Below, in pieces: positions 25,192-39,714 of a stretch of DNA of 64,000 bases. The stretch's first letter is position 1. Every line of letters begins with the position of its first letter. Both the position numbers and the translations under genes were made by a program. Under the pieces are notes generated by a model, which ran no database searches, was not told the DNA's origin, and was given only the letters and a program-made list of their open reading frames with translations. The DNA is from Scortum barcoo. Its lineage: Eukaryota; Chordata; Actinopteri; Centrarchiformes; Terapontidae. The DNA lies in NCBI GenBank assembly GCA_023238725.1, contig CM041552.1:12377147-12441146 (forward strand), in the 5' to 3' direction.

Positions 25192-25975
25192 GACTTTCCT
25201 GCCTTGAAAGCAATTTCTAAAAAACAACAACCAGACAGACAGTTGATAGCAAAATGTCAGTCATCAAATGTTTCACCATCAGTAAGCCTGTTTGTCCCCC
25301 AGGAAAGAAAACAAAACATGGATACACTGATTTTGACTTTGATTGGTGAAACCTTTGTCAAAGTTCCCAGATTCTAATCCCGTATGAGTCAGTTTAGAGG
25401 CAAGCTGGCTGCATCTTATCAGAAATTATGAGCTTGTTTGAACTAGTCGCCGTTTGAATCACTGCTTTGACCTTCCCCATACGTGATGTCAGTAAGCATT
25501 TTTGTGGCACTGACAGTCTTACCGGGAACAAAGAAAATAACATTTCTCTTTATGCTTCTTTACCCGCTTACAGAGTGAGTAACACACTGAAGTGGGTGGT
25601 GTGGCTTTGGACGTGCACAGCAGCACTCGAGTCCAAGGTGATGTGGTGGAGCAGTGAGGCAGTGCCCGAGCCAGCCCTCAGTCAATATTTGCCTCAGCGA
25701 GTGCCCGGCCACTGGCAGGAGAAAAGACTAAAACAGTCTGGCAAATGTCTTCCACAGAGGTGCAGAGTTTCTCTCCAAGGCCTTCGCTCTAATGTTAAAC
25801 CTCCTACAGCTGCCACCGTGTGTGTAGGCGTGTGTGTGTGTGTGTGACACCTGTTCCCCATGTTCTCCAGGTCTGTGTTTATAAAAAGCATCAGAGCAAA
25901 AACCACAGCACTAAGTGGTTAGTGGGTGGCTGCAGCTGAAGCTTCATTAGATGCTCAAATGTACAGCGTTTGCCA

Positions 25976-25999
25976 GTGTGTGTGTGTGTGTGTGTGTGT
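25976..25999. repeat. (GT)n microsatellite
   Basis: About twelve GT units. Confidence 0.85.
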
Positions 26000-26105
26000 T
26001 GCTTTAGCTTAACATTTGCATTGCGAGCTGCTGTTGTGACAACGGCGTCAGCAAACAGCTTGGACACAGGCCACCGAGAGAGAACTGGACGCTCTGCTGT
26101 TTGTC

Positions 26106-26107
<2 letters not shown>

Positions 26108-26138
<31 letters not shown>
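26108..26138. repeat. (CT)n microsatellite
   Basis: About fifteen CT units, a polypyrimidine mirror tract. Confidence 0.9.
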
Positions 26139-26143
<5 letters not shown>

Positions 26144-29100
26144 CCTCTGCTCTGTCCATCTGGCAGGCAAAGAGAGACAAAATGAGCAGTGATGCACAGG
26201 TGGGTAGAGCGGCCAGGATTACACAAAAGAAATGTGAGAAAAGACAGCAGAAGACGAGACGGATGCCAAGAAAAATTGGATGCAAAAAAAGTTGAGGATA
26301 CAGAGACGCTAATGAGGAGAAAGGTGTGGTACTGAGGGTCAAAGTGTCTGTGTGTGTGTGCGTGTGAGTGTGTGAGATTCTGCAACACATGTGGCACGTA
26401 AAGAGACCAGCTCATCTCATTAACCAGACCTTCCACAGAGGCTTTGAAGGGAGCCGCACCACCAGGGTCGTGTAACACTTCCTACCCCATGCAACTAGAG
26501 TTACAGTGTGGGAGCGAACAGGAAGTTGTAGTCCCTGTAGGAGCAAGTATTCCTCCTAGAGTTCTGGTTTTGTTCCTAGCGTTTCTTTATTTACTAAAGA
26601 CCATTTTGAATGTTCAGTTTAATCAGCTCTCTGCTTGATAAAGATCAGCTGACATTTATAAAAGCAAAGCTCTCCTACACAATTCTGTTTGTATTAAGTC
26701 AGGAGGTTATTGTGTGTGTGTGTGTGTATGACTGCCAGAGAAACCAATTGTGACTCCTTGTTCATGGAGGTGTGCAGTGACTCACGCCATAGTGAAACTC
26801 GATTGCCCGGTTTGCTCAAAGTCATCCTCGCCGTGCCGCACACACTGCCACAATGAAGTTGTGTTTCCTGTTTTTCCAGGAGTTGTTCCAGCAACCGGCG
26901 GCTTTGTTTTGGGTAGTCGTGGGTTTGGGCTGTTTGAACGCGTTTACGTGAAACTGAAACACACGAGCGACAGGCATGGAGAAGCACAGATGCAAACACA
27001 CGAAAAATATCTTGATCAGTAATAAAAATAATAATTTGAAGCACTGAGATCACCTTAGTAAGTCCTTCGAGGTCTAAATTAGGATCTCTTGTGGTTGCCA
27101 AGAGGGGAAAATAAACTGCAAAGACATGTCTATCATAGATTAATATTCCGTATGGCCTTACGATGGAAAGATGGTCAGTCACACTTCTTGTGGTCTCTAT
27201 GTGGTATCTGCATAGCTGAAGTAGTCTTGATGTGTAGCTCCAGCAGATCCACAGAGCCTCTGCAGCATGCTAATGCAGAAATATGTCTGGTTTAATGGTC
27301 ATTGGAGTTCACAAACAGCTCAAAATTAGAGGTTTAACTAAATGTGTCTATAAAAATTTTGCTATAGAGGTGCTCATCATGGGATGTGGTAGTCTTGAAA
27401 GAAAGTCCAACCAGCACACTACGGTAATCTAACTGGAGGCAGAAGCTTAGATACAAACCTGTTTGTCAAAACTCAATGATTAAGGTATTTGTAAAAAAAA
27501 AAACAAAAAAAAGATGGGAACAAGCTATATTTATCTATTTAATTATAGAGGATGTAAACATTACAGGAGGAAGTTATGTGATGTGTGGCAGTCTGCACAT
27601 TTTAAGTGTAACTGGTGGGGCTATACTAGCTTTTCACTTGTTGCAAATTTATCTAAGCCTGGCTCTAGACCATGTTTTTCATTTGTTTGGCCAGTGGTCT
27701 ACAGAAATGGCTAGTTACATTTATGTTACTAAACAAAAGGCGATAAGGGTTGTTGCAAATCATCATACTGGCATAAGAAACTTGTTGTCGAACAGGTGCA
27801 TTTCTAAATATAAACAAAGGGAACTGCTCCTCACAACTTCTCTGTCAACTATAAAGTTAAGTTGACGGGATGAATACATCATTACTCTGCTGATTGGTTT
27901 GGATAAGCAAAACAAAACTTCCCCCTGTTCCAATAAGAAATCACCTAACAAGAACACAATGTTTTTCTGGACAAGTGAAACTCTAAACGCTGGCTTATCT
28001 GCAGAATTAAAGTGATGAACGTGAGACTGGGGACATTAAAAGAAAATAAAATCTTGCTCATGTAACAATAGCTAGAGATTAAATTGGACCAGACTGTCGA
28101 CACCTTCTCTGTATAGCATAATTTCTAGATGTGTGGAGACTCGGCAGTCTGCTCGCCAAATTTTAAGACGGAAGAGAAATTTCTGTCAAGTCAGCCGTTC
28201 ATAATTTTCCTGAGTGGCTGTTAAAACACGGAGGATCATATTTTTGGGGTTCCCCCATGCATTCCTCCTGCTCCTTGTATTTTCCGTGCCATTCCTTGCC
28301 TGTATATCCTGTTCAGTCTGCTGCTCTCTTTTTCACGTCTGTCCTTGGCTAAAAGCAAGCTGATCCCAGACGTTTCTCACCAACATGACCGCAGGAGCAG
28401 AGTCTACAGTGAGAGGAGTGACTCAGGCTATTATTTATATATATCGGGTTTGGGTCGTTGATTCCCTTGGGTTTTAGATGATTTGTGTTTCATTTTAACT
28501 TATGCCTCACAGAAATAGTTAAAGAAGGAACTCTGTACACAGTCTTCACCAAGAGGTACTAACTTGTATTTGGCCTTACTCGAGAGGAGAGGGAGGAAAA
28601 GGGAGGAACGAGGGAGTGGTAGCTGTGTTTTTAATTTCCTCAAGCAGCTCTTACCCTGCTTCTGCTGCCTCTGTCTGGAGTCCCTGCGGTGGACTGGAGG
28701 GGTCTGGGTCAGGATCACCTCGGGACAGGGTGTGGAGGTGGCATCGGCCCGAATGTAAATGAAAGGAGGGGGTTGGGTGAGGACAGGAGAAGCGACACTC
28801 TTGTTTACATGAAGTTGTTTTCTTCCTTTTTTGCAAGCATTTGGACTTTAAACTGTTCTTCTTTCTGATAGTGTTGCCAGTTTATTGTTGTTTGGCATTT
28901 ACAAGGTGGCACATCTTTATGTGTGTTGTCTACACAGTGTTTTAAAGGACATTTTTTGGTTTAGTAAGCCTGCTGAAGCCTCCTATAAGCTTTGCCTGAA
29001 CATTAAAACCTTTTTATTGTGCAGAATGAGGACAGATCATTTTCTACCATTAATTTTTGTTCCCTTAAGCTCAGCTGTTTCAGAAACCCTGACAAGTAAA

Positions 29101-30555
29101 AGAATACAATTAACACCACCTTTTTTAAATATTTGCCTTTTAACACCAGTTTATTTTGTAGCATCTGGACAATATAGTTTAATCGTATAGAGAGTTATCC
29201 CATTCGTCTGATATGCAGCACCGTGGGAGGCTGTTTGTACACTGAAATGACTGCTCATTAGCCCCTCCCTGTTAAAAGAAATTTTTGTTTTATTTTAAAC
29301 ATTTGTACATGAATTTCTTAATCCTGCAGACAGTAAAAAATCCATGTATTCTGGAGCAAATGTGGCAAAATTATAGACCCTCAATTATAGTTCCTCAGTT
29401 TACTATGCCTTCTCCAGTTCTTTCTCCAGATGATATCTGGCGATCCAGGAACATCTCATGTCATGATAGGAAAGATTAGAGGAGAAAATATGAAAAGGAT
29501 TGGTTTGGGTTCTGCAGGAAAGAGGAACGCTCATGCAGGGACAGTGTAGTTCATCTTTTTCAGTGTGTTTTTCATGTGTGCCGTCTGCTTTTGAGCCGCA
29601 CTGTCCTGTTAGAAACACATCCCGTCACATGTTGTGGGCCGAGTGCATCTCCTAGCCGCACTTTGAACCCGAGAGTGAGTGAGATGAATTTAAAGCCATT
29701 AACTGCATCATCCAGGTCAGCACATTGAACTTCCCCTATTTAGAAAGAAAGCTCAAGCAGCCAGCATCAGGTATTGCTAATAAGGGGCAAATTAAAAGCG
29801 AGCCCGCTTCCTCTCTTACTGTGCCTCATTTCATGGAGGAGAAATTGCTCTGAATTATCTCCAGATTCGCCAGCGGTTAAACCCCTTTTACTTGTTCTGA
29901 GATTGATTGAGAATTTAACCTTACAGTACTATGCACACAATATGCCAGGCCTTTCCCACACTTTACATCGGCCTATCCACTGACTGCAGTACAAAGCCAG
30001 TTACAGTACTTACTGTCTGTGCAGAAAACCCCCAAAGGAGTCCATCATTTCATCAGAGGAAGCGGCGGGTATTATTATCTCTATCTCTGACTGCTATCTC
30101 TCAGCCCTACCACTCTCTCCCTCCACCAGCTGAGCATATCTAGGCCATACACAGACGCTGGGTACAGTCAAAGTTTTCAAAGCCCAAAATCAGGCAAAAG
30201 GCATTCGAGACGTCATCGTAAATCATACTATCTTGATTTTCAAGTGTTCTGTTTTTTTTAAAGTGAAGTACAAACTGTGACCTCCAGCCTGTGTGAGTCA
30301 TTCATTCTGGAGAGACAGAGGGGAGTGGGGCGGGGTGATCTGCAACAGTCAGGTTTGTCTCTGAGAGCTCATTTATTCCTTTGGGAGCTCACAAAGTCTT
30401 CATACAATAAGGTCTTAACTGCCTCTTCTTTCAATGGCGCCATTCAGGGGAAGAAAATCAAACAGTGAGAGGCCTGGTTTAAAAAAAAAAAAAAGGAGAA
30501 GGAGAAAGACTGGATTTGTGTCAGAGGCCCTCTTTGTTTGGCTGCACTGTAACCC

Positions 30556-30588
30556 CACACACACATACACACACACACACACACACAC
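30556..30588. repeat. (CA)n microsatellite, interrupted once
   Basis: CA repeat with one TA interruption near 30566. Confidence 0.85.
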
Positions 30589-32140
30589 CCCTTGACCCCG
30601 TGCTCTTTTGCTATTGTCGATGCATCATGCAGAGTAGTTTGCAGAAAAGAGGACAACAATGTCACGTCTCATTAATCAGCCATGTTTAAAAACACAACTG
30701 ATGGAGATGTCACTCAATTTACTGCTGTGGGTTTAAAAGAAGGCGTGTTTCCCCTCTGGCGGTAGATGAGGTTGTGCACTCACGTCACTCTTAGCAGCTT
30801 TCTTTCCTAGACTGTCACAGCAAAATTGTGTCTTGACTGTAATTTTTTTAAGTGATTAGGTCAGGAGAGAGTGGGGGAAATGATGTTAGAGTTAGCAGCA
30901 GTATTTCTAGTTCATGTATCTAGTGGATCTAGTGGTGACAGGAAATGAGGGAAGAGAGACATGTGATGCAACAAAGGGTCCAGGAGCACCTCAGAATTCA
31001 TTGACAAATTGTTTTAAGTCCCACGTGCCACAGCCGATCCTGTGCTGTGATATCTTTTGAAGGGACCAGAGTGTCAGAAATCAATACAGCATGTGCAGTT
31101 ATTAGTTTTTTCTTTCTTGTGTGAAGTCTGCAGTGGTCTGTTTTTTTTTTTTTCTTTTTCTTCAGTACGTCCTGAACGTTGCCAGATCCCACTCTTAGCC
31201 TTAAATACCCTTTTTGGCTCATTTCTGTGCCTGCACTGATTAAATAATCTTTTTTAGTGAGGTGCATGGAGGAATGCGCTTTAGGAATTTTTTGATTGAG
31301 GCTTACCCTGTGCTTGAACTTCCCTGATCCGGTCACTGAAAGTATTGAGATGGACTCTCTAAGTCTGTTGCTTGGCTGGCGGTCTGATTGGAGGGGGGTG
31401 TGGGCTGCTGACGGAGAGCCCACATGTGTTTACTGCAGCAGCACAGTATATATATCATGAGCCAAGTGCTGCAGGGTAGCGAGAAGAAGGTGGTTACTGG
31501 AAGGACCTGTTAACCCTGACCTCTGACCTCCCCTTTGAAGGAGCAGTTTTCCTTCCAGGGATCAATAATGATAATCATTACTTGACTTTCAGACATTTTT
31601 TTAATGCACAGCTTTAACTGTGGCTCCCCGTGGATACTGCAGACCTGCTCCTCTGCACCAGATATAGTGTTTCTATTAAAGTAAAGCTTCCGGAGGAAAA
31701 GCCCCGACTCTCTCCCAGCTGTTTGACACATCTTCTCCTCTCCCTGCTGGAGGCCGTCTCCTCCTGAAGCCTCATCATCATTTAGCCTCATTAGTCTGTC
31801 ACTGCTCTGATTCGGTTACAGGAAGAACCTTGAAATAACCAGCCGCACAGCCTCACACACACACTTTATGTGTCGACACACTCCCGCCCCCGCTTCCTCT
31901 GTGAAGGCAGTGATGTAGAAAATACCTGAGAATATAATACACATACCAGAAACTTATATATCTTATTTCGTGTATTACAGATTTTCCCACAAAATCATCT
32001 GCTATATTAAAGAAGATGAGCTTCTTAAATAAATCAGTATTTCCTTTTGTCTGCTTACAATGCAGTCGTACAAAACATTTGATTTAAAATGTAAAAAAAA
32101 AATTAATTAAAAAAATACAATTTAGATCAAAGCCAGCTAT

Positions 32141-32350
32141 TGGAATAGTTCGCTATTTTTGGAAGTATGCTTATTTGCTTTCTTTGCAAGAATCAGTTAA
32201 GAATATTCATACCTCATTCATGTCTGTACTGTAAATATGACGCCAGTTAGCTTAGCTTAGCATAAAGACTGGAAATGGAAAGAAATTCTCCTACCAGCAC
32301 CTCTGATGCTCACTAATGAACACGATATTTAGGATTTTGCACTGCAGACA
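32141..32350. mobile_element. One arm of the TTAGCTTAGC fold-back repeat family
   Basis: TGGAATAGTTCGCTATTTTT at 32141, GTATGCTTATTTGCTTTCTT near 32165, CAGTTAGCTTAGCTTAGC at about 32243 and CTACCAGCACCTCTGATGCT at about 32291 follow the consensus order. The opposite arm is not recognisable, so this copy is truncated. Confidence 0.7.
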
Positions 32351-35300
32351 CATTTTTATTGGTAGCATAAAGGTCCTGAGGTTATCTTCTGAATATTCAT
32401 GGTGGAATCTAATCACACAGAAATACAACCAGAGAAAAGATTTGAAAGTAACAGCTGCAAACATTTCTACCAGTCCACCACGTCATCCTGGTTTAGACCA
32501 CGATTTGTTACCTGCAGGCACCAAAATGAGCCTGTCTTACTGTGTGTGTCTGTGAGTGTATTTATGGGATTTGTGTGAGATTATGGTAATAGACCGATGA
32601 TTACTAACCCCTTAATCACAAACAACTGGCTGATTTTCTTTTTTTGGAAGTATCATAGCTGACCTCAGAGTGCAATCAAATTACGGCGTGCAGCTTACTA
32701 AAAGGTCAAGATATTTCTGTTAGATTTCTCTGCTGTCCGGCTCTCTGAGAGTCTTTACAAATAGGAGCATTAACTGCTAATCTGTTGTTGCTGCCTTACC
32801 ACACCGTCATCTGCACTTGTTGAGTACGAAAGGGAAAACAGTCAGTGCTGCACTCAACAGATTCATTAGGACAGATGTATTTACTATTGTTGAACTGCTT
32901 TCACAGTCTGCCGTCAGAGCTGTTGGCTTCTTGACAGGTGAGCAAACATGAATCCGGCATTATTCCCAATTATAAAAGCTCACGTCACTGATACAGTGCA
33001 CCAGCGGGCGTGCTTATGCAGCTGTCTCTTGACAAAGCACAGTCATTTTTTTTTACATAGTTACGTTTGTTGTGGTAATCATAGCAGTGACATTTGTGTC
33101 CAGGTACAGAGGTCAGATAAATATTTTAATCAGTGGCCTTTAATATGTAATGTATTAAGCATTTTTTGTAGTTTTTTAATCATCTTTTATTGTTAATGTA
33201 TAAACAGATTGTAACATAATTCATAAAAATGAGGACCTCTTAGTGTCACTTACACAGAGCAGGCTGAGAGGCTGGTTATAGTCTTCATCCAAAAGTTACA
33301 TACAGAACCTTTAGCTTAGCTCAAAACATACATATAATACAATGATTTATTAATTTGAATTAAAGTGCCTGTGTTTTTATTTTGGGTGACTTATGAGGTG
33401 TGATGACTGTTTAGCATGTATTGATTTTGGCAGCAGAACATAGTTTTGTATCCACTAAGTGAAAATGTGTAAATGTAAGCATTCAATATGCTTACTATGC
33501 CACTTAACAGTATTAACATTATTGTAGTAGTGGTAACAGTATGCAAGTATTTGGCAAGGGGAAACAAATATTGTAAAAACAAATAGTCCATTGACTCAAA
33601 TACACTGTGTTTATTGTTTTGAACCATGGTAGTAAGATAAAGTTATTTTTACTTGACACTACTCTGTTAACTTCCTAGCTGATACGCAAACATGCTAACA
33701 ACTAAACACGGAGGCACATCTAACTTTGATGTTTTGCATCTTACCTTTGTGTTGGGGAGGTTTACAGCATGAAAAACCTTCCACTGAACCACATAATGAT
33801 ATGGTCAAACACAACAAGAACAAAACACAGATTCTACTCCAGTAAATCTTGCACTACACTAAGACTGGAAACTGGAAAGTTTGCTTTAGAGGCACTGTAA
33901 ATAAGCCATCTGAGCATATAAAATACAGGAGAAAAAAACACAAAAAGAAGGAGGTGAGTGCTACTGAATTATTGAATGACTGTTAAATTTGAGCTACACT
34001 GTGATGTCTGAAGTGCTGTAGTAAACGCGTCTCTGTCTGTGTGCGTTTTCCTCGATGGTCGGTGTGCACACCCCCGGGTTAATCTGCATGGAGTGGCAGT
34101 AGCCTGCTGTCCTCCTCTGAGACATCTCTGTGGGAGCAACAACAGCTGTGACGTTGTAAGTTACCCCGAGGACCCGTCGCTACCGTCGCACGCACTCGCA
34201 TAAACCCACAGAAACACACCCAGTTTCACCACACACCCATGAGGAAAGAGGCCAGGAGCAGCTTGTAGCTTTCTTATTGTCTCTCATCCACATGTTTCTA
34301 CATTTTGAGCCAAGTACTTTTATTATTGTCTTTATTTATGAAGTATTTGTACAATTAGAGCTGTTTTATCTGCTTTTAAACATTAATTGATTAATGTTAA
34401 AATAGATATTAATCTGTTTCAACATTTCAAACCTATGTTATGATAACTAGATGTGCTGATCTGCAGCTTATTCTCCTACATGTCGTTGCCTTTACAGCCA
34501 AGAAACAAATGTAAGCCTTGTCAGGAATGTGCCCTCTGGCCTGAGTCTGAACAAGTGAAGCTGATGTGTTCATTTCAACAGGAAAAAAAGGGGTTCGACT
34601 GGTCTCGTATCCCACGTGCGCGTCACTGCACAGGAATGTGTCTGGCAGATTGTTAGACAATCAGATAAAGAGTGGGCCCGCAGCAGAGACAGGTAGCAAA
34701 ATCTAGATGATAATTGACGGTATGTGCCATCGCCAGGTGATATACCTTTGATGAGCTAAGAGAATGTTTTTTTTATATGTGGTATGTGCTAAACATGTGG
34801 GCCTACACTCTATAAGACGTCACTCTCATTTACAGCAGCTGCCTTTGTTTGTAGAGGTACATGTGGGTATTTGTGTAATCTCTCACAAAAACACGACATG
34901 AACACTTCACTGTCCTTAGAGTGTCATTATTTAGGAAGGGCAGAGGGCGCACAGTAAAGTTTACCCTGTAAACTCCTCTGCTAATCCTCTATACTTACTG
35001 TCACCAGGTTCAAGCTCTGCAGATGTACTTGAAAAGCCTCTCCAAGCAGCTGGCTCCGGGGCTCAGCATATGGCCTGTTAATTCGCCATAGATAGTGTCC
35101 CAGCTCACTGTCTATAGATAACGTAAGGAATCTGTGAGACAATATTATGCAGCGGAAACAAAAACAAGCCTGAAACTTCTCTCGTGTGCTTGAAGAGTTT
35201 AGATGCCATATTCTGACATGCTTTTGATGGTTGTGTGGCACATGGTCGTGAGTGGCTCGTGAGGGGACAGACAGACTGATTAAACCACAGAGGGAGAAGG

Positions 35301-36879
35301 AGCAGATCTGAGGACAGCTGGGTGAAGCACTCTGCTGCAGTATGCTGTAGCTACGTCTCACAGCAGACTGCAGAGTGACCAGCTGACAGCCGCGTTATGT
35401 GGATTACTGCGTTGTGTCTCATTATTTACTGCTCCGCTCTCAGGTTGTGGTGTGTGTCCTGATTGCTCGCGGCCCACCGCCTACATCATACTTTTTTTTT
35501 TTGCTGGTGCACCTTCCCGTTCCTATGGCAACCAGCACCAGCATAACGATCAAACAGCTACAGCAGCATTTCCAAGTGGTTTTGGTGAAAGAAGCTCTGT
35601 GTATTGCATGTGACTTCATCACTGTATTTTCCTCTTATGTTGCCCGGAGTTAAAGCTTGCAGCCAGTGGACCTCACTCAGTGCTTCAAAAAACTGAGAAA
35701 TGTCTGATTTTAAACTTCTTTACTGTTGGTATCTGTGTCAAGGAATCTCAGATTAATAACATAGTTTAATCATGAGTTTCTTTGAAAGTATTAATTAAAA
35801 TTGTGAGTCTTGATGGATAATTGTCAGAACAAACACCTACATATTGACAGCGAGTTTAGAATTCTTTCCAAAGCTGCTCTCTGAGTAGATAATTACAGCC
35901 TGTGACAGTTGATGGATGGCAGTAAACACGTTGTTTGTTGACTTGTTGGATGAGAATAATAATTCAGTGCTCAAGGTGCATCAGATAATCTGAACTGCAC
36001 ATGCTTACTTTGCAGATTCATGTCATCAGTCTCATATTTGAAATAAATCCTCGCTCATATTGATCTCAGATCACCCTCAAATTGATTTATTGGTAGCGGA
36101 CACTGGGATGCCTTAAGAAGCACACGACCACTCACTGTGGATTTCCAGCCCTTGTGCGACACTCCCACTCCTTCCTGATTTCATCTTAATGAAGATCTTT
36201 ACAGCAGGACAGAGACACGTGTCGATCACACCCCCACCCCCTTTTCTAACATACCCATCGCTCCATTTCAATTCGAATGAGAAGAGGTGGCGAGAATCAC
36301 TGGGGGAAGACAGAGGGGTGTGCAGAGGAAACGGGGATGTGAAAGGGATGAAAGTGTGGCAGTCCCCACCTCCCAGTGTTGGAGTGTGAATGGGGCTGCC
36401 CACCCCTCTCTGCAGGGGGTTTCCTCCCACTCCTGCAGCATGTGTGTTCATTACACACTCCAGACTACAGCGCAGAATGTGATGGATATTCAGACGCAGT
36501 ATTCTGTGTGTGTGTACAGAGATTTTCACTTCAAAGATGACAATTAAGTTGCAAAAAAAAAAAGTAGCTTTATGAATGGTGACATTTAAATTCATATTAT
36601 TAATTTTGTTATTAAGTATTGATTAATAAAAAGTGCACATCACAGTTTCCTAGCCACCAAGGTAACATTTTCCATCTTGCTTGTTTCGCTTGACTGACAG
36701 TGAAAAACCAAAAAATATCCCATTTACAATAATATTAAACAGAGAATATCAGCAAGTTCTCACATTTGAGTGACTGTATCCATCAAATGTTTATCATGTT
36801 GCTTTTAAAAATCATATCATATTTATTATTTAGAAATACACTAAAATACACTAAAATTAGGTTTACTTTGTTTATCTAT

Positions 36880-36965
36880 TTGTTAGATTTGTTTTCGAGC
36901 AAGGCATCTAATAATTTCTCTGTACATGGTACTGTGTATCGGACAATAAAGCTTGAAATACTAAG
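36880..36965 (+). mobile_element. Possible retroelement 3' tail remnant
   Basis: CTGTACATGGTACTGTGTAT followed by CGGACAATAAAGCTTGAAAT has the form of a fish LINE 3' terminus (..GACAATAAAG..). No reverse-transcriptase coding sequence is attached. Confidence 0.4.
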
Positions 36966-37382
36966 AGTCCTTACACATTTTGGTCAACAGTAAAAATTAG
37001 TAATTCATTATATGCATGCCAGAGCAGAGTCTGTGATGACTCAACAAATATTCATTATCTATTTATTATGCTCTTTTTCAGCACACTGTATGAGTGAAAA
37101 CTTGAGTAGGCTGAGCTGTGGAGGAGTACTGACACAGCAAATGCTCTGAAATATTCATGCATCAGAGTTGTGACAGTAATCCCATCCTAATCACAACATA
37201 AAGCCAAAGATGCTAAAGGCACAGACACGCCTGCAGACACACAGACTGACTCTCTCTTTATCAAATCAGTGGTGGTCGTCTCCTCTGAAACGCAGATGAA
37301 TGCATTTACAGAATTATTTATACTAAACTCATAGTCCTACTGTCCTGAAAGTATACTGTATGCACACACACAGACACGCAGG

Positions 37383-37406
37383 CACACACACACACACACA
37401 CACACA
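37383..37406. repeat. (CA)n microsatellite
   Basis: About twelve CA units. Confidence 0.85.
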
Positions 37407-39638
37407 GAGTAAGCCAATTGGCTGTATGACAGTCATTCTATCTGGCAGGACTTGGAGCCGCAGAGAGCGACTCCACAACTAAATATACAGCAGACTCCCA
37501 AAACCAGAGTCCCAGTCTCACAAATCCACTTTCCAGCAGGCACGTGTGGATGCCTGCTCTGGATTCAGCTCGCTCTCTGCCCTCCATCGCTTCCCTTAAA
37601 GGTCCGCTGATGTTTAGATATGTGGAGGCTGCAGAGGTCATTTGTCTTCATCCTGGTGTTCTTGAATCCACTTGTCGAACTTGCTCTGTGCTGCGCCTTG
37701 AGACCTTCGCTGTGATATCAGGAAATCATTACACCCAGTGGACCTTTACAAGTTGTTCATGCTTGTTGCAGACCCACCACCTTTCACATACATGTTCTGC
37801 CGCCATAAGAAAAATGTGTTTCAAAGACCTGCTGTAGATTTTTTTTCTCAGATACAGGTACAAAGCCGCAGATCCCAGCTCTCTGATCTCACACCAAACA
37901 GTTTAAGCTGAGCCTGTTTCACAGAGGTGATGATTCAACCCTGTGGCAGAGGTTGTAGTTTTGCGGTTTACCACCATATGTCAGTAGGAGTCCCTTCCCT
38001 CCTGTTGTGGAGCTTCTGACCACTTTGCCAGCATTGTTTGTGGCTGTGACTCGTATGTCAGGTGTCAGCTAGCCTCTGAAGGATCCAAAAATACACATCT
38101 AAACACTCATTCTTATGGTTCAGGATGAAAGCTCACACAGTGGTTGCATCTTAATGCAACCACTGTCAACTCTCCAGAAAAACATCTGTTTGTTGAACAA
38201 TGTGTAATGTGGGCTTCAGTTAATGTGCTGCACTTTGGTTTCTCGTTTATTTGGGTAAAGTTTTAGGTATAAAACGAGTGTAATCACTTGCAGAGAAAGC
38301 AGGAACACTTTGGAGTAGACTGCATGTAAGAAATCTTCTGTACATGAAATATCTAGTAAACTCTATTAATCAGTTCATCTGAAATATGACATATAATTGT
38401 TTAAGTAGGTGTAGATGCCCCTATAAATGCAATTGATTACATTTTTTGGTTTATTAGCATTATTAATTTATGCTACATTATCCGTGTGTATGTTTTAGTG
38501 TTTGGTTTGATATCACCAAAGTAATATGTATGTGTTTGTGTGCGTGATAATGGCTGCATACAGCACCTTTTATACCAAAGCTGTGGTATAATCTCTGAAG
38601 CTGAGGTCGGGGTCTGCGGTACAAAGTCTGCCATGGTTCGGAAGTTTTCACTTACGCTTTAATTTCATTTTCGGGGCAGCGGAGTGAAGCCTGAGCCTTA
38701 AATCTCTGCTGACGCTGCTGACTTTGTTACAGACTGACGCTTAGCTATAGGAAATAGACACTCACACCATCAATGACCCCCATCCACAGCTGCTCGCCCC
38801 CTCTGATAAAGACTTCGTTATTATGCTTGCCGTGGCAGGGTAAGTAGACCCTGATTGATCGGTATTGATTAGAACTGTATTTGTCAGACAGTAATGGGCC
38901 TCCCCCTCAGGACATAAGTCTGCTGATTCCCAGCGGCCCCTCCTCTGGCCCCACTTCACTCTTCTCTTTACGCCCTACTTGTATTTAAAGAGCCCTCCCC
39001 CCTCAGTCCTTAGGCCTCCACCTCTAATCAAAGTGCACAGCCTCCTTCACTTTACCTCCACTCTTCTTTTTTATTTCTATCCAAGCTCAGGAGAGAGCAG
39101 AAGGACGGAGGCGGGTTGTTTCTGTATATGTCTGTGTGCAAAGGAAGGAATTAGTCCAACAGCTGTTTTGATTTTTTTTTTTAATGTACACTATTTCTAG
39201 TTCAGTATCTGATCAGATGCTGCAAAACCCACAAGACTTGTTATTTTGTTTTTTAGGTAACTGTTTGTGTGCAAGCCAGTCTGTGTGTATGCAAACGTGT
39301 TTACAGTACAGATGCGGTGCAGATAAACCGCCTGAGGCATCTTTCTTCAGATTCACCACAAACAATAGACGTGTCTGTGGATGACCTGGTGGGCACAGAA
39401 CTGATTACAGCTGCTCAGTTATTACAACCACACACGGATTATGTGAAAAGCAAAAGGTTCAAATATTAACACCTGTGATTAGTTATATAATATAAAACAA
39501 TTCACACATGTAACGCAAAGCTGTTTTAATAACGGCACCAGAAATTAGCCTGTAGAGCACGCCAGTCCATGAAGAAGTTGAGAGAAGAAGTCAACTGCAG
39601 TTTAACTAAATGTACATTTCCTTCCTTTCTTCCTACAG

Positions 39639-39714
39639 AAAAAAATACCGTGGTACCTGCTTCACCTGTGATACCTCCTTCACCTTCACCTCCACCTTCA
39701 CCAGGCAGAACAAG
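39639..39714 (+). other. Candidate untranslated or alternative exon in sipa1l3 intron 1
   Basis: A pyrimidine-rich tract with acceptor (CTTTCTTCCTACAG, AG at 39637-39638) precedes a 76-nt segment ending in CAAG|GTAATA (GT at 39715-39716). Both splice signals are good and the spacing is a normal exon size. It contains no ATG, which suits a 5' UTR exon. One frame is open throughout and Pro/Ser-rich because of CTTCACCTTCACC-type repeats. Being low complexity, it could equally be chance. Confidence 0.3.

Noticed and set aside
27476..27865. 129-codon frame with a TKQKAIRVV motif resembling the C-terminal end of LINE reverse transcriptases
   Set aside because: Only about ten residues resemble the family; no RT catalytic motif is nearby. 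A profile search against LINE RTs would decide.
36113..36595. 160-codon minus-strand frame
   Set aside because: Low-complexity and unrecognised, overlapped by plus-strand frames of similar quality.
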